Shown piece after piece: positions 44,165 through 51,716 of a stretch of DNA of 64,000 bases. The notes beneath the pieces were generated by a model that saw only the letters and a list, made by a program, of their open reading frames with translations, made no database searches and was not told the origin of the DNA. Positions within the stretch are counted from its first letter, which is position 1. The number at the start of each line of letters is the position of its first letter. The position numbers and the translations under genes are program-made. The stretch covers positions 1,922,001 through 1,986,000 of the forward strand of contig NZ_CP043959.1 of assembly GCF_008632955.1 (NCBI RefSeq). The letters are read 5' to 3'. This DNA comes from Streptomyces tendae. GTDB taxonomy: Bacteria; Actinomycetota; Actinomycetes; Streptomycetales; Streptomycetaceae.

Positions 44165-45190
44165 TCAGCGGCCGTGCCGCGCGGTCGCCGTGCGCCGCCG
44201 CGCGGACGCGAACAGCGCGGCCGAGCCGACCGCCAGCGCCGCGGCCCCGCCGATCATCAGATACGGCGTCCCCGCGTCACCGCCGGTCTCCGCCAGGTTC
44301 TGCCCGCCGCCGGCCGCCTTCAGCTCGTTGCCCGTGCCGGCGTCCGCCGCGACCGGGTCGGCCGTGGTGGCGGGGTCGTCGTCACCGTGCCCGTGGTTCT
44401 CGACCGTCGACTTCTCCGCACCGGCCTCGATCTGCTCCTCGGACGGGGCGGAGGCCGCCGGTGCCGGGGCGGGAGCCTCCTTCGGGGCGTCCGCCTCCGC
44501 GGGAGCCTCACCGCCGTCCGCCGCGCCGCCGCCGGTCCCGCCCCCACCGGCCGGCGCGCCGCCGAAGGTGACGTCGGAGCAGGAGTAGAACGCCTCGGGG
44601 CTGTCCGAGCGCTGCCACACCGCGTACAGCAGCTGCTTGCCGGAGCGCTCGGGCAGGGTGCCGGAGAAGGTGTAGAAGCCGCCCGACGAGGCCGGGTCGG
44701 TGGACGTCGCCACCGGGTTCGCCAGGTCCAGGTCGTCCCAGGCCAGCGGCTGCGACGGGTCGTAGCCGGGCTTGGTGACGTACACCGTGAAGGTCCCCTT
44801 GTGCGGGGCCGTCACCCGGTACTTGAAGGTGTACGGGCCGCTGGACACGCTCGTCGCCGGCCAGTCGGCGCGGGCCAGGTCGAGCCCCTTGAACGCTTCG
44901 TTCCCGGCGCTGCACAGCTTGCCGTCCGGGATCAGCTCCTGGTGGCGTCCGCCCGCGTCACCGATGCGGACGCCGTTCCAGTCGTACAGCGCCTGGGTGC
45001 CGCCGGCCGCGACCGCCGCCTTGCACGCCTCCGACGACGGGCTCTCCGGACCCTCGGCGTAGCACTGGGAGACCCGGCTGACCGGGTCGCCCATCGAACC
45101 GTGGGCGGCCGCCGGCGTGGCGGACAGCCCGGTCAGGGCGAGCGGGGCGAGACCGGCGGCGGCGACAGCGGCCTTGCGGCGTGCGGACAT
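44165..45190 (-). CDS. AA10 lytic polysaccharide monooxygenase with LAXTG sorting signal
   Basis: The 341-residue precursor has a signal peptide ending AAA just before His30 (HGSMGDPVSRVSQCYAEGPE), so mature His1 and the histidine of TAPHKGTFTVYVTKPGYDPS form the copper brace. QRSDSPEAFYSCSDVTFG closes the AA10 domain. A linker rich in Gly, Ala, Pro and Glu (about 95 residues) leads to NLAETGGDAG, a hydrophobic stretch (YLMIGGAAALAVGSAALFAS) and an Arg-rich tail: an LAXTG class E sortase signal. The enzyme should therefore oxidise chitin or cellulose while bound to the cell wall. ATG 45190 follows GAGGAG. Confidence 0.93.
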   Translation of the reverse strand: MSARRKAAVAAAGLAPLALTGLSATPAAAHGSMGDPVSRVSQCYAEGPESPSSEACKAAVAAGGTQALYDWNGVRIGDAGGRHQELIPDGKLCSAGNEAFKGLDLARADWPATSVSSGPYTFKYRVTAPHKGTFTVYVTKPGYDPSQPLAWDDLDLANPVATSTDPASSGGFYTFSGTLPERSGKQLLYAVWQRSDSPEAFYSCSDVTFGGAPAGGGGTGGGAADGGEAPAEADAPKEAPAPAPAASAPSEEQIEAGAEKSTVENHGHGDDDPATTADPVAADAGTGNELKAAGGGQNLAETGGDAGTPYLMIGGAAALAVGSAALFASARRRTATARHGR

Positions 45191-45377
45191 GGGGCAGCAA
45201 CTCCTCGACACGACGAACGGCGGATCTCTGGGGGTGGACCCCGGGGGATCCCGTGGGGGTGGCTCAGAACGTAGCCCCGCGGAACCCGGAAATCGCCCGG
45301 TGAGGCCGGTGCGCGGAGATCCTTATGGTCGCTTTAAGGGAGGGTTCGGACTGGGATCAGGTAGGTACGGTGCGGGC

Positions 45378-45854
45378 ATGACGAACGCGCGGATCCGGCC
45401 GGCCGTCGCCGCCGACGTACCGGCCGTACGGGCGGTGGTCGACGCGGCCTTCCGGCCCTACATCGCCCGGATCGGGGTGGTGCCGGTACCCATGGAGGCG
45501 GACCACGCGGCGAACGTGGCCGCGGGCCGGGTGTTCGTCGCGGAGATCCCGGACGAGGGTGGGGGCGGGCCCGTACGGGTGGCCGGGCTGGTCGTCCTCG
45601 AGCCGCGCCCGGACCACCTGTACCTGGACGTCGTCGCCGTCCGCCCCGACGCCCGGGGCACCGGGCTGGGGCGGCTGCTGCTCGCCTTCGCGGAGGACCG
45701 GGCACGGGCGCTCGGTCTGCCCGAGATCAGGCTCTTCACGAACGCCATGATGTGGGAGAACCAGAGGATCTACCCGAGATTCGGCTACGAGGCCGTCGAG
45801 CGCCGGACGACCGGGCCGTACGACCGGATCCACTACCGCAAGCGGCTGCGCTGA
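45378..45854 (+). CDS. GNAT-family N-acetyltransferase
   Basis: The 158-residue protein has the GNAT acetyl-CoA motif VAVRPDARGTGLGRLLLAFA (R/QxxGxG/A as RGTGLG) and a C-terminal RIYPRFGYEAVERRTTGPYD. The substrate is unknown. There is no Shine-Dalgarno sequence; TACGGT (45366-45371) ends six bases before ATG 45378, suggesting leaderless translation. It is divergent from the LPMO gene. Confidence 0.88.
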   Translation: MTNARIRPAVAADVPAVRAVVDAAFRPYIARIGVVPVPMEADHAANVAAGRVFVAEIPDEGGGGPVRVAGLVVLEPRPDHLYLDVVAVRPDARGTGLGRLLLAFAEDRARALGLPEIRLFTNAMMWENQRIYPRFGYEAVERRTTGPYDRIHYRKRLR

Positions 45855-45869
45855 ACCCGCGCGGGGCGC

Positions 45870-46004
45870 TCAGCCGTCCGGCCACCAGGTGCGCGCGACG
45901 TCCTCACGGACCTCGGGCCGTCCCGCGGGACGCTCCTCGGTCTCCTCGCGGACCCGGCGGGTGTCCGTCTTCCTCGGGGGCTTCTGCACGGTGACACGGC
46001 GCAT
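45870..46004 (-). CDS. Small basic/acidic hypothetical protein (44 aa)
   Basis: This short gene starts MRRVTVQKPPRKTDTRRVRE and ends VARTWWPDG. Support comes from a textbook GAGGAGG five bases before the ATG, strong codon bias over the whole length, and its fit in the gap between a GNAT gene and a methyltransferase gene. No domain or membrane segment is visible. The charged, low-complexity sequence suggests an unstructured protein. Confidence 0.6.
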   Translation of the reverse strand: MRRVTVQKPPRKTDTRRVREETEERPAGRPEVREDVARTWWPDG

Positions 46005-46142
46005 GGCTGCCTCCTCGCGGGTCCACCGGGTTCCGCGTTCACACGGCGGCGAACCTTTCGGGGGAGGGTTCCTCATCCGTCCCGCCGTGTCTGTGGCACC
46101 GGTCACGAATCGAGTGTCAGTGGCAGGTGTCACTCTGATGCC

Positions 46143-46763
46143 ATGACCTCGCATCACGGTGACGGTACGGGCACGGACGGTGTCGACTGGGACGCGCGGG
46201 CGGCCTCCTTCGACGAGGAACCGGACCACGGGCTGCGCGACCCGCGGGTCCGCGCCGCCTGGGCCGACCGCCTGCGGGACTGGCTGCCCGCGCGCCCCGG
46301 GGACGTGCTGGACCTCGGATGCGGCACCGGCAGCCTCTCCCTGCTCGCGGCCGGACAGGGACACCGGGTCACCGGCGTCGACCGGTCCCCGGCCATGGTG
46401 GCGCTGGCCCGGCAGAAGCTCGCCGGGCGCCACGCGGTGTTCCTCACCGGCGACGCGGCGGCCCCGCCCGTCGACGGCGAGCGCTACGACGCCGTCCTCG
46501 TCCGGCACGTGCTGTGGACGATGCCCGAGCCGGACCGGGCCCTTCGGCGCTGGCACGACCTGCTGCGGCCGGGCGGACGGCTCGTGCTGGTCGAGGGGGT
46601 GTGGGGGACCGTGAGCCCGGTCGGCATACCCGCGGACCGGCTCATCGCCCTCCTCGCCCCGCTCACCCCGCGGGTGCGCGTGGAGCGGCTGTCCGGGGAC
46701 CTGGCGCTGTGGGGGCGCGAGGTCGACGACGAGCGGTACGCGGTGGTCGCCCTGCGCGACTGA
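46143..46763 (+). CDS. Class I SAM-dependent methyltransferase
   Basis: A 206-residue methyltransferase of the type 11 kind: motif I VLDLGCGTGSLSLLAAGQGH, motif II acidic residue in VTGVDRSPAMVALARQKL, motif post-II FLTGDAAAPPVDGERYDAVL, and LLRPGGRLVLVEGVWG. The N-terminal DWDARAASFDEEPDHGLRDP is the usual start of small-molecule or tRNA-independent methyltransferases. The substrate is unknown. ATG 46143 lacks an SD. The gene ends 17 bases from the converging DUF402 gene. Confidence 0.9.
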   Translation: MTSHHGDGTGTDGVDWDARAASFDEEPDHGLRDPRVRAAWADRLRDWLPARPGDVLDLGCGTGSLSLLAAGQGHRVTGVDRSPAMVALARQKLAGRHAVFLTGDAAAPPVDGERYDAVLVRHVLWTMPEPDRALRRWHDLLRPGGRLVLVEGVWGTVSPVGIPADRLIALLAPLTPRVRVERLSGDLALWGREVDDERYAVVALRD

Positions 46764-46780
46764 ACCGGCCCGGCGGTGTC

Positions 46781-47299
46781 TCAGCCGAGCAGGGTCACGA
46801 GGCCGGCCCCCCGGGCCAGGGCGTCCAGCTCGTCGAGGGCGGCCACCGCCGCCGCCGCGGCGGCCGGGTCCGTCGCGGACAGACCGCTCGCCGCGAACTC
46901 GTCCTCGTCCAGCCGCCGTACGTCCGTGCCGTCCGCGGACACCCACAGGTCCAGGTCGAGGTCCTCGACGACCAGGCGCCCGGCGGACACCTCGGCCGGA
47001 CGGGTGACGTCGCAGTAGTGGCCCTTGAGGGTCCGCGCGGAGGTGCGCACCTCCTTCACGGAGTACCAGCGGTCACGCCAGTAGTGCTCCGTGAAGACGT
47101 CCCCGGGCTCGAACCGGACGAAGCCGAAGTCGCGCACGCCCTCGCCCGCCCAGGGGGCGCGCACACTGACCCGGGTGCCGTCGTCGGCGAGCAGGGCCGC
47201 CGGGTACCGGATCTTCGTGCGGCCCGCCTTGACGAGGACCACCTCCACCGTGGCCGGACCGCCGGCCGGGAGGGCCGGGTCAGCCGAGTTCGCGGACAT
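46781..47299 (-). CDS. DUF402 (FomD-like) family protein, predicted nucleoside phosphatase
   Basis: The 172-residue product carries the DUF402 beta-barrel features: EHYWRDRWYSVKEVRTSART, GHYCDVTRPAEVSAGRLVVE and DLDLDLWVSADGTDVRRLDE with clustered acidic residues that bind metal. Some streptomycete members hydrolyse nucleoside diphosphates, and FomD hydrolyses a CMP-linked intermediate; the substrate here is unknown. ATG 47299 follows GGAGGTG by five bases and lies within the 3' end of the double-GNAT gene, so the two are co-translated. The C-terminal 45 residues are Ala-rich helical. Confidence 0.85.
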   Translation of the reverse strand: MSANSADPALPAGGPATVEVVLVKAGRTKIRYPAALLADDGTRVSVRAPWAGEGVRDFGFVRFEPGDVFTEHYWRDRWYSVKEVRTSARTLKGHYCDVTRPAEVSAGRLVVEDLDLDLWVSADGTDVRRLDEDEFAASGLSATDPAAAAAAVAALDELDALARGAGLVTLLG

Positions 47300-48212
47300 A
47301 CCGCACCTCCGTCCCGCAGATCTCGTAGCCGAACCATGTGTTGATCGCGATCATCGGGCCGTTCCCGGTGTCGTTGCCGGTGAAGGCCTCGGTGAGCCCG
47401 GCGGCGCGGGCGCGGTGCAGCGAGTCGTTCTTGGCGAGCTTGGCCAGGCCCCGGCCGCGGTGGGCGCGGGCCGTCCCCGTCATGACCGTGCCGTACCGGG
47501 TGCCGCCGTCCGTGCGGGCCGCGGAGAACGCGGCGGGACGGCCGTCGACCAGGGCCACCGTGGTCAGCTCGGGGCTGAACAGCGGGTGCTGCCAGGTCTC
47601 CCTGAGCCACGCCTCGTAGTCGGTGAACTCCGTGTCCACGTCGCTCGGTTCGTCCGCCGTGGTCTCCGCGTCCAGCAGGAACAGCGGGCGGGGGTCGTCG
47701 GCGTAGTCCGAGCCCGGACGCAGCTCCACGCCGGGCGGCGGGTCCTGCGGCGGGGGGAGCGTGCCGTGCGCGAGGTCCAGGCGCAGGAAGTGCGCGGAGC
47801 GGCTCTCCCGGTAGCCGTGCAGCTCGGCGAACGCGCGGTTGCCGGGCTCGTCCAGCACCCAGGCGAACAGTCTGGCCGCCCCGTGCGCGGCCAGGTGTTC
47901 CTCGGCGGCGCGCACCAGCACCGTCCCCGCGCCCCGGCGGGTGTGCCGGGGGTGCACGTAGACGTTGAGGTTGCCCTGGCCCGCCACGGTGCTCTCGTGG
48001 GTCAGGTGCACCTGGGCCGTGCCGATCACCTCGCCCTCGTCGTCCACGGCCACGAGGGGGCGGTAATGGGCGTCGGGGTGCAGATGGGTGAGGTCGTGGG
48101 CGAGGGACTCCGGGGTGACGAGAATGAACGGCAGGGCGGCCCGCCGTACGCGGGCGAAGCCCTCCAGGTCTGCCCGGGCGTCGGGGCGGAGATCGCGGAC
48201 GGTCACAGTCAT
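47280..48212 (-). CDS. Tandem GNAT acetyltransferase
   Basis: The 310-residue protein contains two GNAT domains. The first (MTVTVRDLRPDARADLEGFA) has its acetyl-CoA motif in VYVHPRHTRRGAGTVLVRAA, and the second (VALVDGRPAAFSAARTD) in TGTARAHRGRGLAKLAKNDS. Both RxxGxG/A motifs look intact. Tandem GNATs are common in streptomycetes, and a few modify antibiotics or mycothiol intermediates; no specific substrate can be given. ATG 48212 has TAGCGT ending eight bases upstream and no SD, so it is a leaderless candidate. It overlaps the DUF402 gene by 20 bases. Confidence 0.88.
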   Translation of the reverse strand: MTVTVRDLRPDARADLEGFARVRRAALPFILVTPESLAHDLTHLHPDAHYRPLVAVDDEGEVIGTAQVHLTHESTVAGQGNLNVYVHPRHTRRGAGTVLVRAAEEHLAAHGAARLFAWVLDEPGNRAFAELHGYRESRSAHFLRLDLAHGTLPPPQDPPPGVELRPGSDYADDPRPLFLLDAETTADEPSDVDTEFTDYEAWLRETWQHPLFSPELTTVALVDGRPAAFSAARTDGGTRYGTVMTGTARAHRGRGLAKLAKNDSLHRARAAGLTEAFTGNDTGNGPMIAINTWFGYEICGTEVRYVRELG

Positions 48213-48283
48213 GTGGGGGGACGCTACGAGGAAGTGGGGCGGGGGTGCCTCCCATTTTTCCGGGGGTGCGCGAGAATCGCGGG

Positions 48284-48652
48284 GTGAGTGTGCAGATCCA
48301 TATCGAGGACGGGGCGCCGCCGTACGAGCAGGTGCGGGCGCAGATCTCCGAGCAGGCACGGTCGGGGGCGCTGCCCGTGGGGTACCGGCTGCCGACGGTG
48401 CGGGGGCTGGCCGAGACACTCGGCCTCGCGGCGAACACGGTGGCGAAGGCGTACCGGGCGCTCGAGGCGGACGGGGTGATCGAGACGCGGGGGCGCAACG
48501 GGACGGTGATCGCCGCGGTGGGGTCGACGGCGGAGCGGGAGGTTGCCGCCGCGGCGGAGGTCTTTGCCGAGCGGGTCCGGCGGCTGGGGGTGGGGGAGGA
48601 GGTGGGGCTTGCCGCTGTGCGGGATGCCCTGCGGGCGGCTTTTCGGGCGTAG
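48284..48652 (+). CDS. GntR-family regulator, YtrA-type
   Basis: A 122-residue regulator. The winged helix (PPYEQVRAQISEQARSGALP, LPTVRGLAETLGLAANTVAK and AYRALEADGVIETRGRNGTV) fills the N-terminal two-thirds, followed by only a short dimerisation helix (VFAERVRRLGVGEEVGLAAV). This size is typical of the YtrA subgroup, which usually controls an adjacent ABC transporter, but none is next to it. GTG 48284 has GAGAAT ending six bases upstream and no SD, so it may be leaderless and autoregulated. It is divergent from the tandem GNAT gene by 71 bases. Confidence 0.87.
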   Translation: MSVQIHIEDGAPPYEQVRAQISEQARSGALPVGYRLPTVRGLAETLGLAANTVAKAYRALEADGVIETRGRNGTVIAAVGSTAEREVAAAAEVFAERVRRLGVGEEVGLAAVRDALRAAFRA

Positions 48653-48690
48653 ACGCCGCGCGGGCTTCGGTTCAGCGTCCGCCGCGGGTG

Positions 48691-48892
48691 GGTGGGGGTT
48701 GGGCGCGCGGTTCCCCGCGCCCCTGGGGTGGTGCGGTTCGGGGGTTGGCTGCGGGTGGGTGGGGGTTGGGCGCGCGGTTCCTCGCGCCCTTCGGTGGTGG
48801 GGGTCAGGGATCGCCGCGGGTGGGTGGGGGTTGAGCGCGTGGTTCCTCGCGCCCCTTCGGCGGTGGGGGTTGGGCGCGTGGTTCCTCGCGCC
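48691..48892 (+). repeat. Four copies of the GC-rich dispersed repeat
   Basis: Units starting GGTGGGGGTTGGGCGCGCGG occur at 48691, 48758, 48823 and 48862, with small differences (GCGCGTGG, TTCCTCGC). They are the reverse complement of the core of the units at 24149 and 24220. The last two copies, and part of the second after the stop at 48804, overlap the 3' end of the DUF72 gene. Confidence 0.8.
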
Positions 48893-49619
48893 GGTTCGGG
48901 GGTGCCATGCCGATCAGGGTTCTGGCGTTGTGGACCGCTGCCGCGTTGGGGTCGTTGTTGAAGTAGGTGTGGACGTCCGCGGTCGCGGGCCAGGTGGTGG
49001 TGATGCGGTCCAGCCAGGTGCGCAGGGCCTGGCGGCCGTAGTGGGGCCAGGGGTGGGCGCGGCCCTGGTGGAAGCGCACGTAACCCCAGTCCGTGGTGCG
49101 CCAGAGCGGCGTGACGGGGCGGGACAGCACGTCGGCCCAGCACAGCGCGGCGCCCCGGGCCTCCAGCACCGCCCGGACCTCCGGCGTCCACCACGACGGA
49201 TGGCGCGGCTCGACCGCCACCCGCGTGGACGCGGGGAAGCGGCGCAGGCAGGCGTCCAGCAGCGCGGGGTCGGCCTGGAGCGTCGGCGGGAGCTGGAGGA
49301 GGACGGGGCCCAGCCGGTCGCCGAGGCCGGCGGCCCGGCCCATCAGGCGCTCCACCGGCTCCTCGGGGTCCCGCAGCCGCTTGATGTGCGTCAGGTAGCG
49401 GCTGGCCTTGAGCGCGACGACGAAGCCCGGCGGGGTGCGCTCCCGCCAGGACTCGAAGGTCTCCCGGGACGGCAGCCGGTAGAAGGCGTTGTTGACCTCG
49501 ACGGTGGCGAAGGCGGCCGCGTACTCCTCCAGCCACAGCCGTACCGGCAGGCCGGGCGGATAAAGCACCCCGCGCCAGTCCTTGTACTGCCATCCCGAGG
49601 TCCCGACCAGCAGCGGCAT
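48804..49619 (-). CDS. DUF72 (YecE) family protein with repeat-derived tail
   Basis: The 271-residue protein begins MPLLVGTSGWQYKDWRGVLY and continues with EVNNAFYRLPSRETFESWRE, PPGFVVALKASRYLTHIKRL, LLQLPPTLQADPALLDACLR and HTYFNNDPNAAAVHNARTL: the TIM-barrel DUF72/YecE family, whose role is unknown. About 240 residues match the usual domain. The last 30 (REEPRAQPPPPKGREEPRAQ, PPPTRGDP) are encoded by the dispersed repeat and are Pro/Arg-rich. ATG 49619 follows GGGAGGG. It lies 16 bases after the AAA gene on the same strand. Confidence 0.9.
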   Translation of the reverse strand: MPLLVGTSGWQYKDWRGVLYPPGLPVRLWLEEYAAAFATVEVNNAFYRLPSRETFESWRERTPPGFVVALKASRYLTHIKRLRDPEEPVERLMGRAAGLGDRLGPVLLQLPPTLQADPALLDACLRRFPASTRVAVEPRHPSWWTPEVRAVLEARGAALCWADVLSRPVTPLWRTTDWGYVRFHQGRAHPWPHYGRQALRTWLDRITTTWPATADVHTYFNNDPNAAAVHNARTLIGMAPPNRREEPRAQPPPPKGREEPRAQPPPTRGDP

Positions 49620-49635
49620 GCGGCCCTCCCGGCTG

Positions 49636-50730
49636 TTACAGGTACAGGCCCGCGTCCGCGTCACCGCGCGGTTCCGGCAGGGCGGTCGGGGAGGTGCCCC
49701 GGCGCAGGGCGTACAGCTCGGCGAGGCTCGCCCCCTCGCGTCCCACGCCCTCCTCGCGGCCCAGCCAGTTCACCGCCTCCGTGCGGGTCAGCGGGCCCAC
49801 CTCGATCCGGGCCAGGCAGCGGCCCGGACGCACCACGGCCGGGTGCAGGCGCTCCAGGTCCTCGTTGGTGGTGACCCCCACCAGCACGTTGCGGCCCTGG
49901 CCGAGCAGACCGTCGGTCAGGTTCAGCAGCCGGGACAGGGCCTGACCCGCCGTGTGCTTGGCCTCGCCGCGGATCAGCTCGTCGCAGTCCTCCAGGAGCA
50001 GCAGCCGCCAGCGGTTCTTGCCGGACGCGTCCTCCTCACCGATCGCGATGTCCATGAGGTAGCCGACGTCGGAGAAGAGCCGCTCGGGGTCCAGCACGCA
50101 GTCCACCTGGCACCAGTCCCGCCAGGACCGGGCCAGGGTGCGCAGCGCGGAGGTCTTGCCGGTGCCCGGCGGGCCGTGCAGCAGGAGCAGCCGGCCCGAG
50201 ATGTCCTCGGGGGTGGTCTTCATCAGACGGTCCATCGCGTCCGCGACCGGGGCCGTGTAGTTGGGCCGGATCTCCTCCCAGGTGCCGGCCGCGATCTGCC
50301 GGGTGGTGCGGTGCGGGCCGCGGCGCGGGGAGACGTACCAGAACCCCATGGTGACGTTCTCCGGCTGCGGTTCGGGTTCGTCCGCCGCGCCCTCGGTGGC
50401 CTCGTCCAGGATTTTCGCCGCCAGTTCGGCACTGGTCGCGGTCACCGTGACGTCGGCGCCCCGGCTCCAGCGGGAGATGAGCAGCGTCCAGCCGTCCCCC
50501 TCGGCCAGGGTGGCGCTGCGGTCGTCGTCCTTGGCGAGCCGCAGCACCCGGGCGTGCGGGGGCAGCAGGGTCGCGCCGGAGCGCACCCGGTCGATGGAGA
50601 CGGCGTGCGAGAAGGGCTGCTCGCCCGTCGCGAAACGGCCGAGGAACAGCGCGTCGACGACGTCGGACGGGGAGTCGTTGTCGTCGACGTTGAGCCGGAT
50701 CGGCAGTGCGTCGTGCGGGTGGGAGGACAT
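49636..50730 (-). CDS. AAA-family ATPase with DUF5925 N-terminal domain
   Basis: The 364-residue product has an N-terminal domain with MSSHPHDALPIRLNVDDNDS and SPSDVVDALFLGRFATGEQP (DUF5925 type) and an AAA ATPase with Walker A LLLHGPPGTGKTSALRTLAR, Walker B RLLLLEDCDELIRGEA, sensor 1 VLVGVTTNEDLERLHPAVVR and an arginine finger in VVRPGRCLARI. It looks like a stand-alone AAA remodeller. ATG 50730 was chosen to match the conserved MSxHPHDALP start I recall from relatives; GTG 50748 is possible. It shares a strand with DUF72 and is probably co-transcribed. Confidence 0.88.
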   Translation of the reverse strand: MSSHPHDALPIRLNVDDNDSPSDVVDALFLGRFATGEQPFSHAVSIDRVRSGATLLPPHARVLRLAKDDDRSATLAEGDGWTLLISRWSRGADVTVTATSAELAAKILDEATEGAADEPEPQPENVTMGFWYVSPRRGPHRTTRQIAAGTWEEIRPNYTAPVADAMDRLMKTTPEDISGRLLLLHGPPGTGKTSALRTLARSWRDWCQVDCVLDPERLFSDVGYLMDIAIGEEDASGKNRWRLLLLEDCDELIRGEAKHTAGQALSRLLNLTDGLLGQGRNVLVGVTTNEDLERLHPAVVRPGRCLARIEVGPLTRTEAVNWLGREEGVGREGASLAELYALRRGTSPTALPEPRGDADAGLYL

Positions 50731-50899
50731 GTCGCCATGATCGGTCACGCGCGGGCCCGGTGCACCCGATTTGCCGGGTGCGCCGGTGCGCGGGTGTTTG
50801 TCCGGTACTCAACGGTAACAGTTTTGGCATGAACACTTCCACTCAACACGCGTAGGCGGTACGACGGTTGAGGCAGAGATCCTGCTAAAGGGAGGTTCC

Positions 50900-51706
50900 A
50901 TGAGACGTTCCCGACTTGTCCTCTTCCTCGGCACGCTCCTCCTCGCCGTCACCACCGCCCTCACCGGGGCGGCCGCGGCGCACGCGTCCTCACAGGCGGC
51001 CCCCGGGCCGTACGTGGCCCTCGGTGACTCCTACTCCTCCGGTGTCGGCGCCGGCAGCTACATCTCCTCCAGCGGCGACTGCAAGCGCAGCACGAAGGCC
51101 CACCCCTACCTCTGGGCGGCCGCCAACTCACCCTCGTCCTTCTCCTTCACCGCCTGCTCGGGCGCCCGAACGGGTGATGTTCTCTCCGGGCAGCTCGGCC
51201 CGCTCTCCGCGAGCACCGCCCTCGTCTCGATCAGCATCGGCGGCAACGACGCCGGGTTCGCCGACGTCATGACGACCTGTGTGCTCCAGTCCGACAGCTC
51301 CTGCCTCTCCCGCATCGCCACCGCCCGCGCCTTCGTCGACTCGACGCTGCCCGGCAGGCTCGACGGCGTCTACACGGCCATCCGCGACCGCGCCCCCAAC
51401 GCCCGCGTCGTGGTGCTCGGTTACCCCCGCTTCTACCGGCTCGGCGCCACCTGCATCGGCCTCTCCGAGACCAAGCGGAAGGCGATCAACGACGCCTCCG
51501 ACCACCTCAACACTGCCATCGCCCAGCGCTCCCGGGCGTACGGCTTCACCTTCGGTGACGTCCGCACCACGTTCACCGGCCACGAGATCTGCTCCGGGGA
51601 CTCCTGGCTGCACAGCGTGGACTGGCTGAACATCGGCAACTCGTACCACCCGAAGGCCCCCGGACAGTCCGGCGGCTACCTCCCCGTGCTCAACTCGGCG
51701 GCCTGA
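50900..51706 (+). CDS. Secreted SGNH (GDSL) lipase
   Basis: The 268-residue protein has a Sec signal peptide (RRSRLVLFLGTLLLAVTTAL), block I YVALGDSYSSGVGAGSYISS with catalytic Ser, block III SISIGGNDAGFADV with the Asn, and block V in GNSYHPKAPGQSG with the catalytic His. Cysteines (GDCKRS, TACSGA, TTCVL, SSCLS, ATCIG, HEICSG) form three likely disulfides as in the Streptomyces rimosus-type extracellular lipase. ATG 50900 follows AAGGGAGG. It is expected to hydrolyse triacylglycerols and esters outside the cell. Confidence 0.95.
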   Translation: MRRSRLVLFLGTLLLAVTTALTGAAAAHASSQAAPGPYVALGDSYSSGVGAGSYISSSGDCKRSTKAHPYLWAAANSPSSFSFTACSGARTGDVLSGQLGPLSASTALVSISIGGNDAGFADVMTTCVLQSDSSCLSRIATARAFVDSTLPGRLDGVYTAIRDRAPNARVVVLGYPRFYRLGATCIGLSETKRKAINDASDHLNTAIAQRSRAYGFTFGDVRTTFTGHEICSGDSWLHSVDWLNIGNSYHPKAPGQSGGYLPVLNSAA

Positions 51707-51716
51707 CCCCGCGGGT

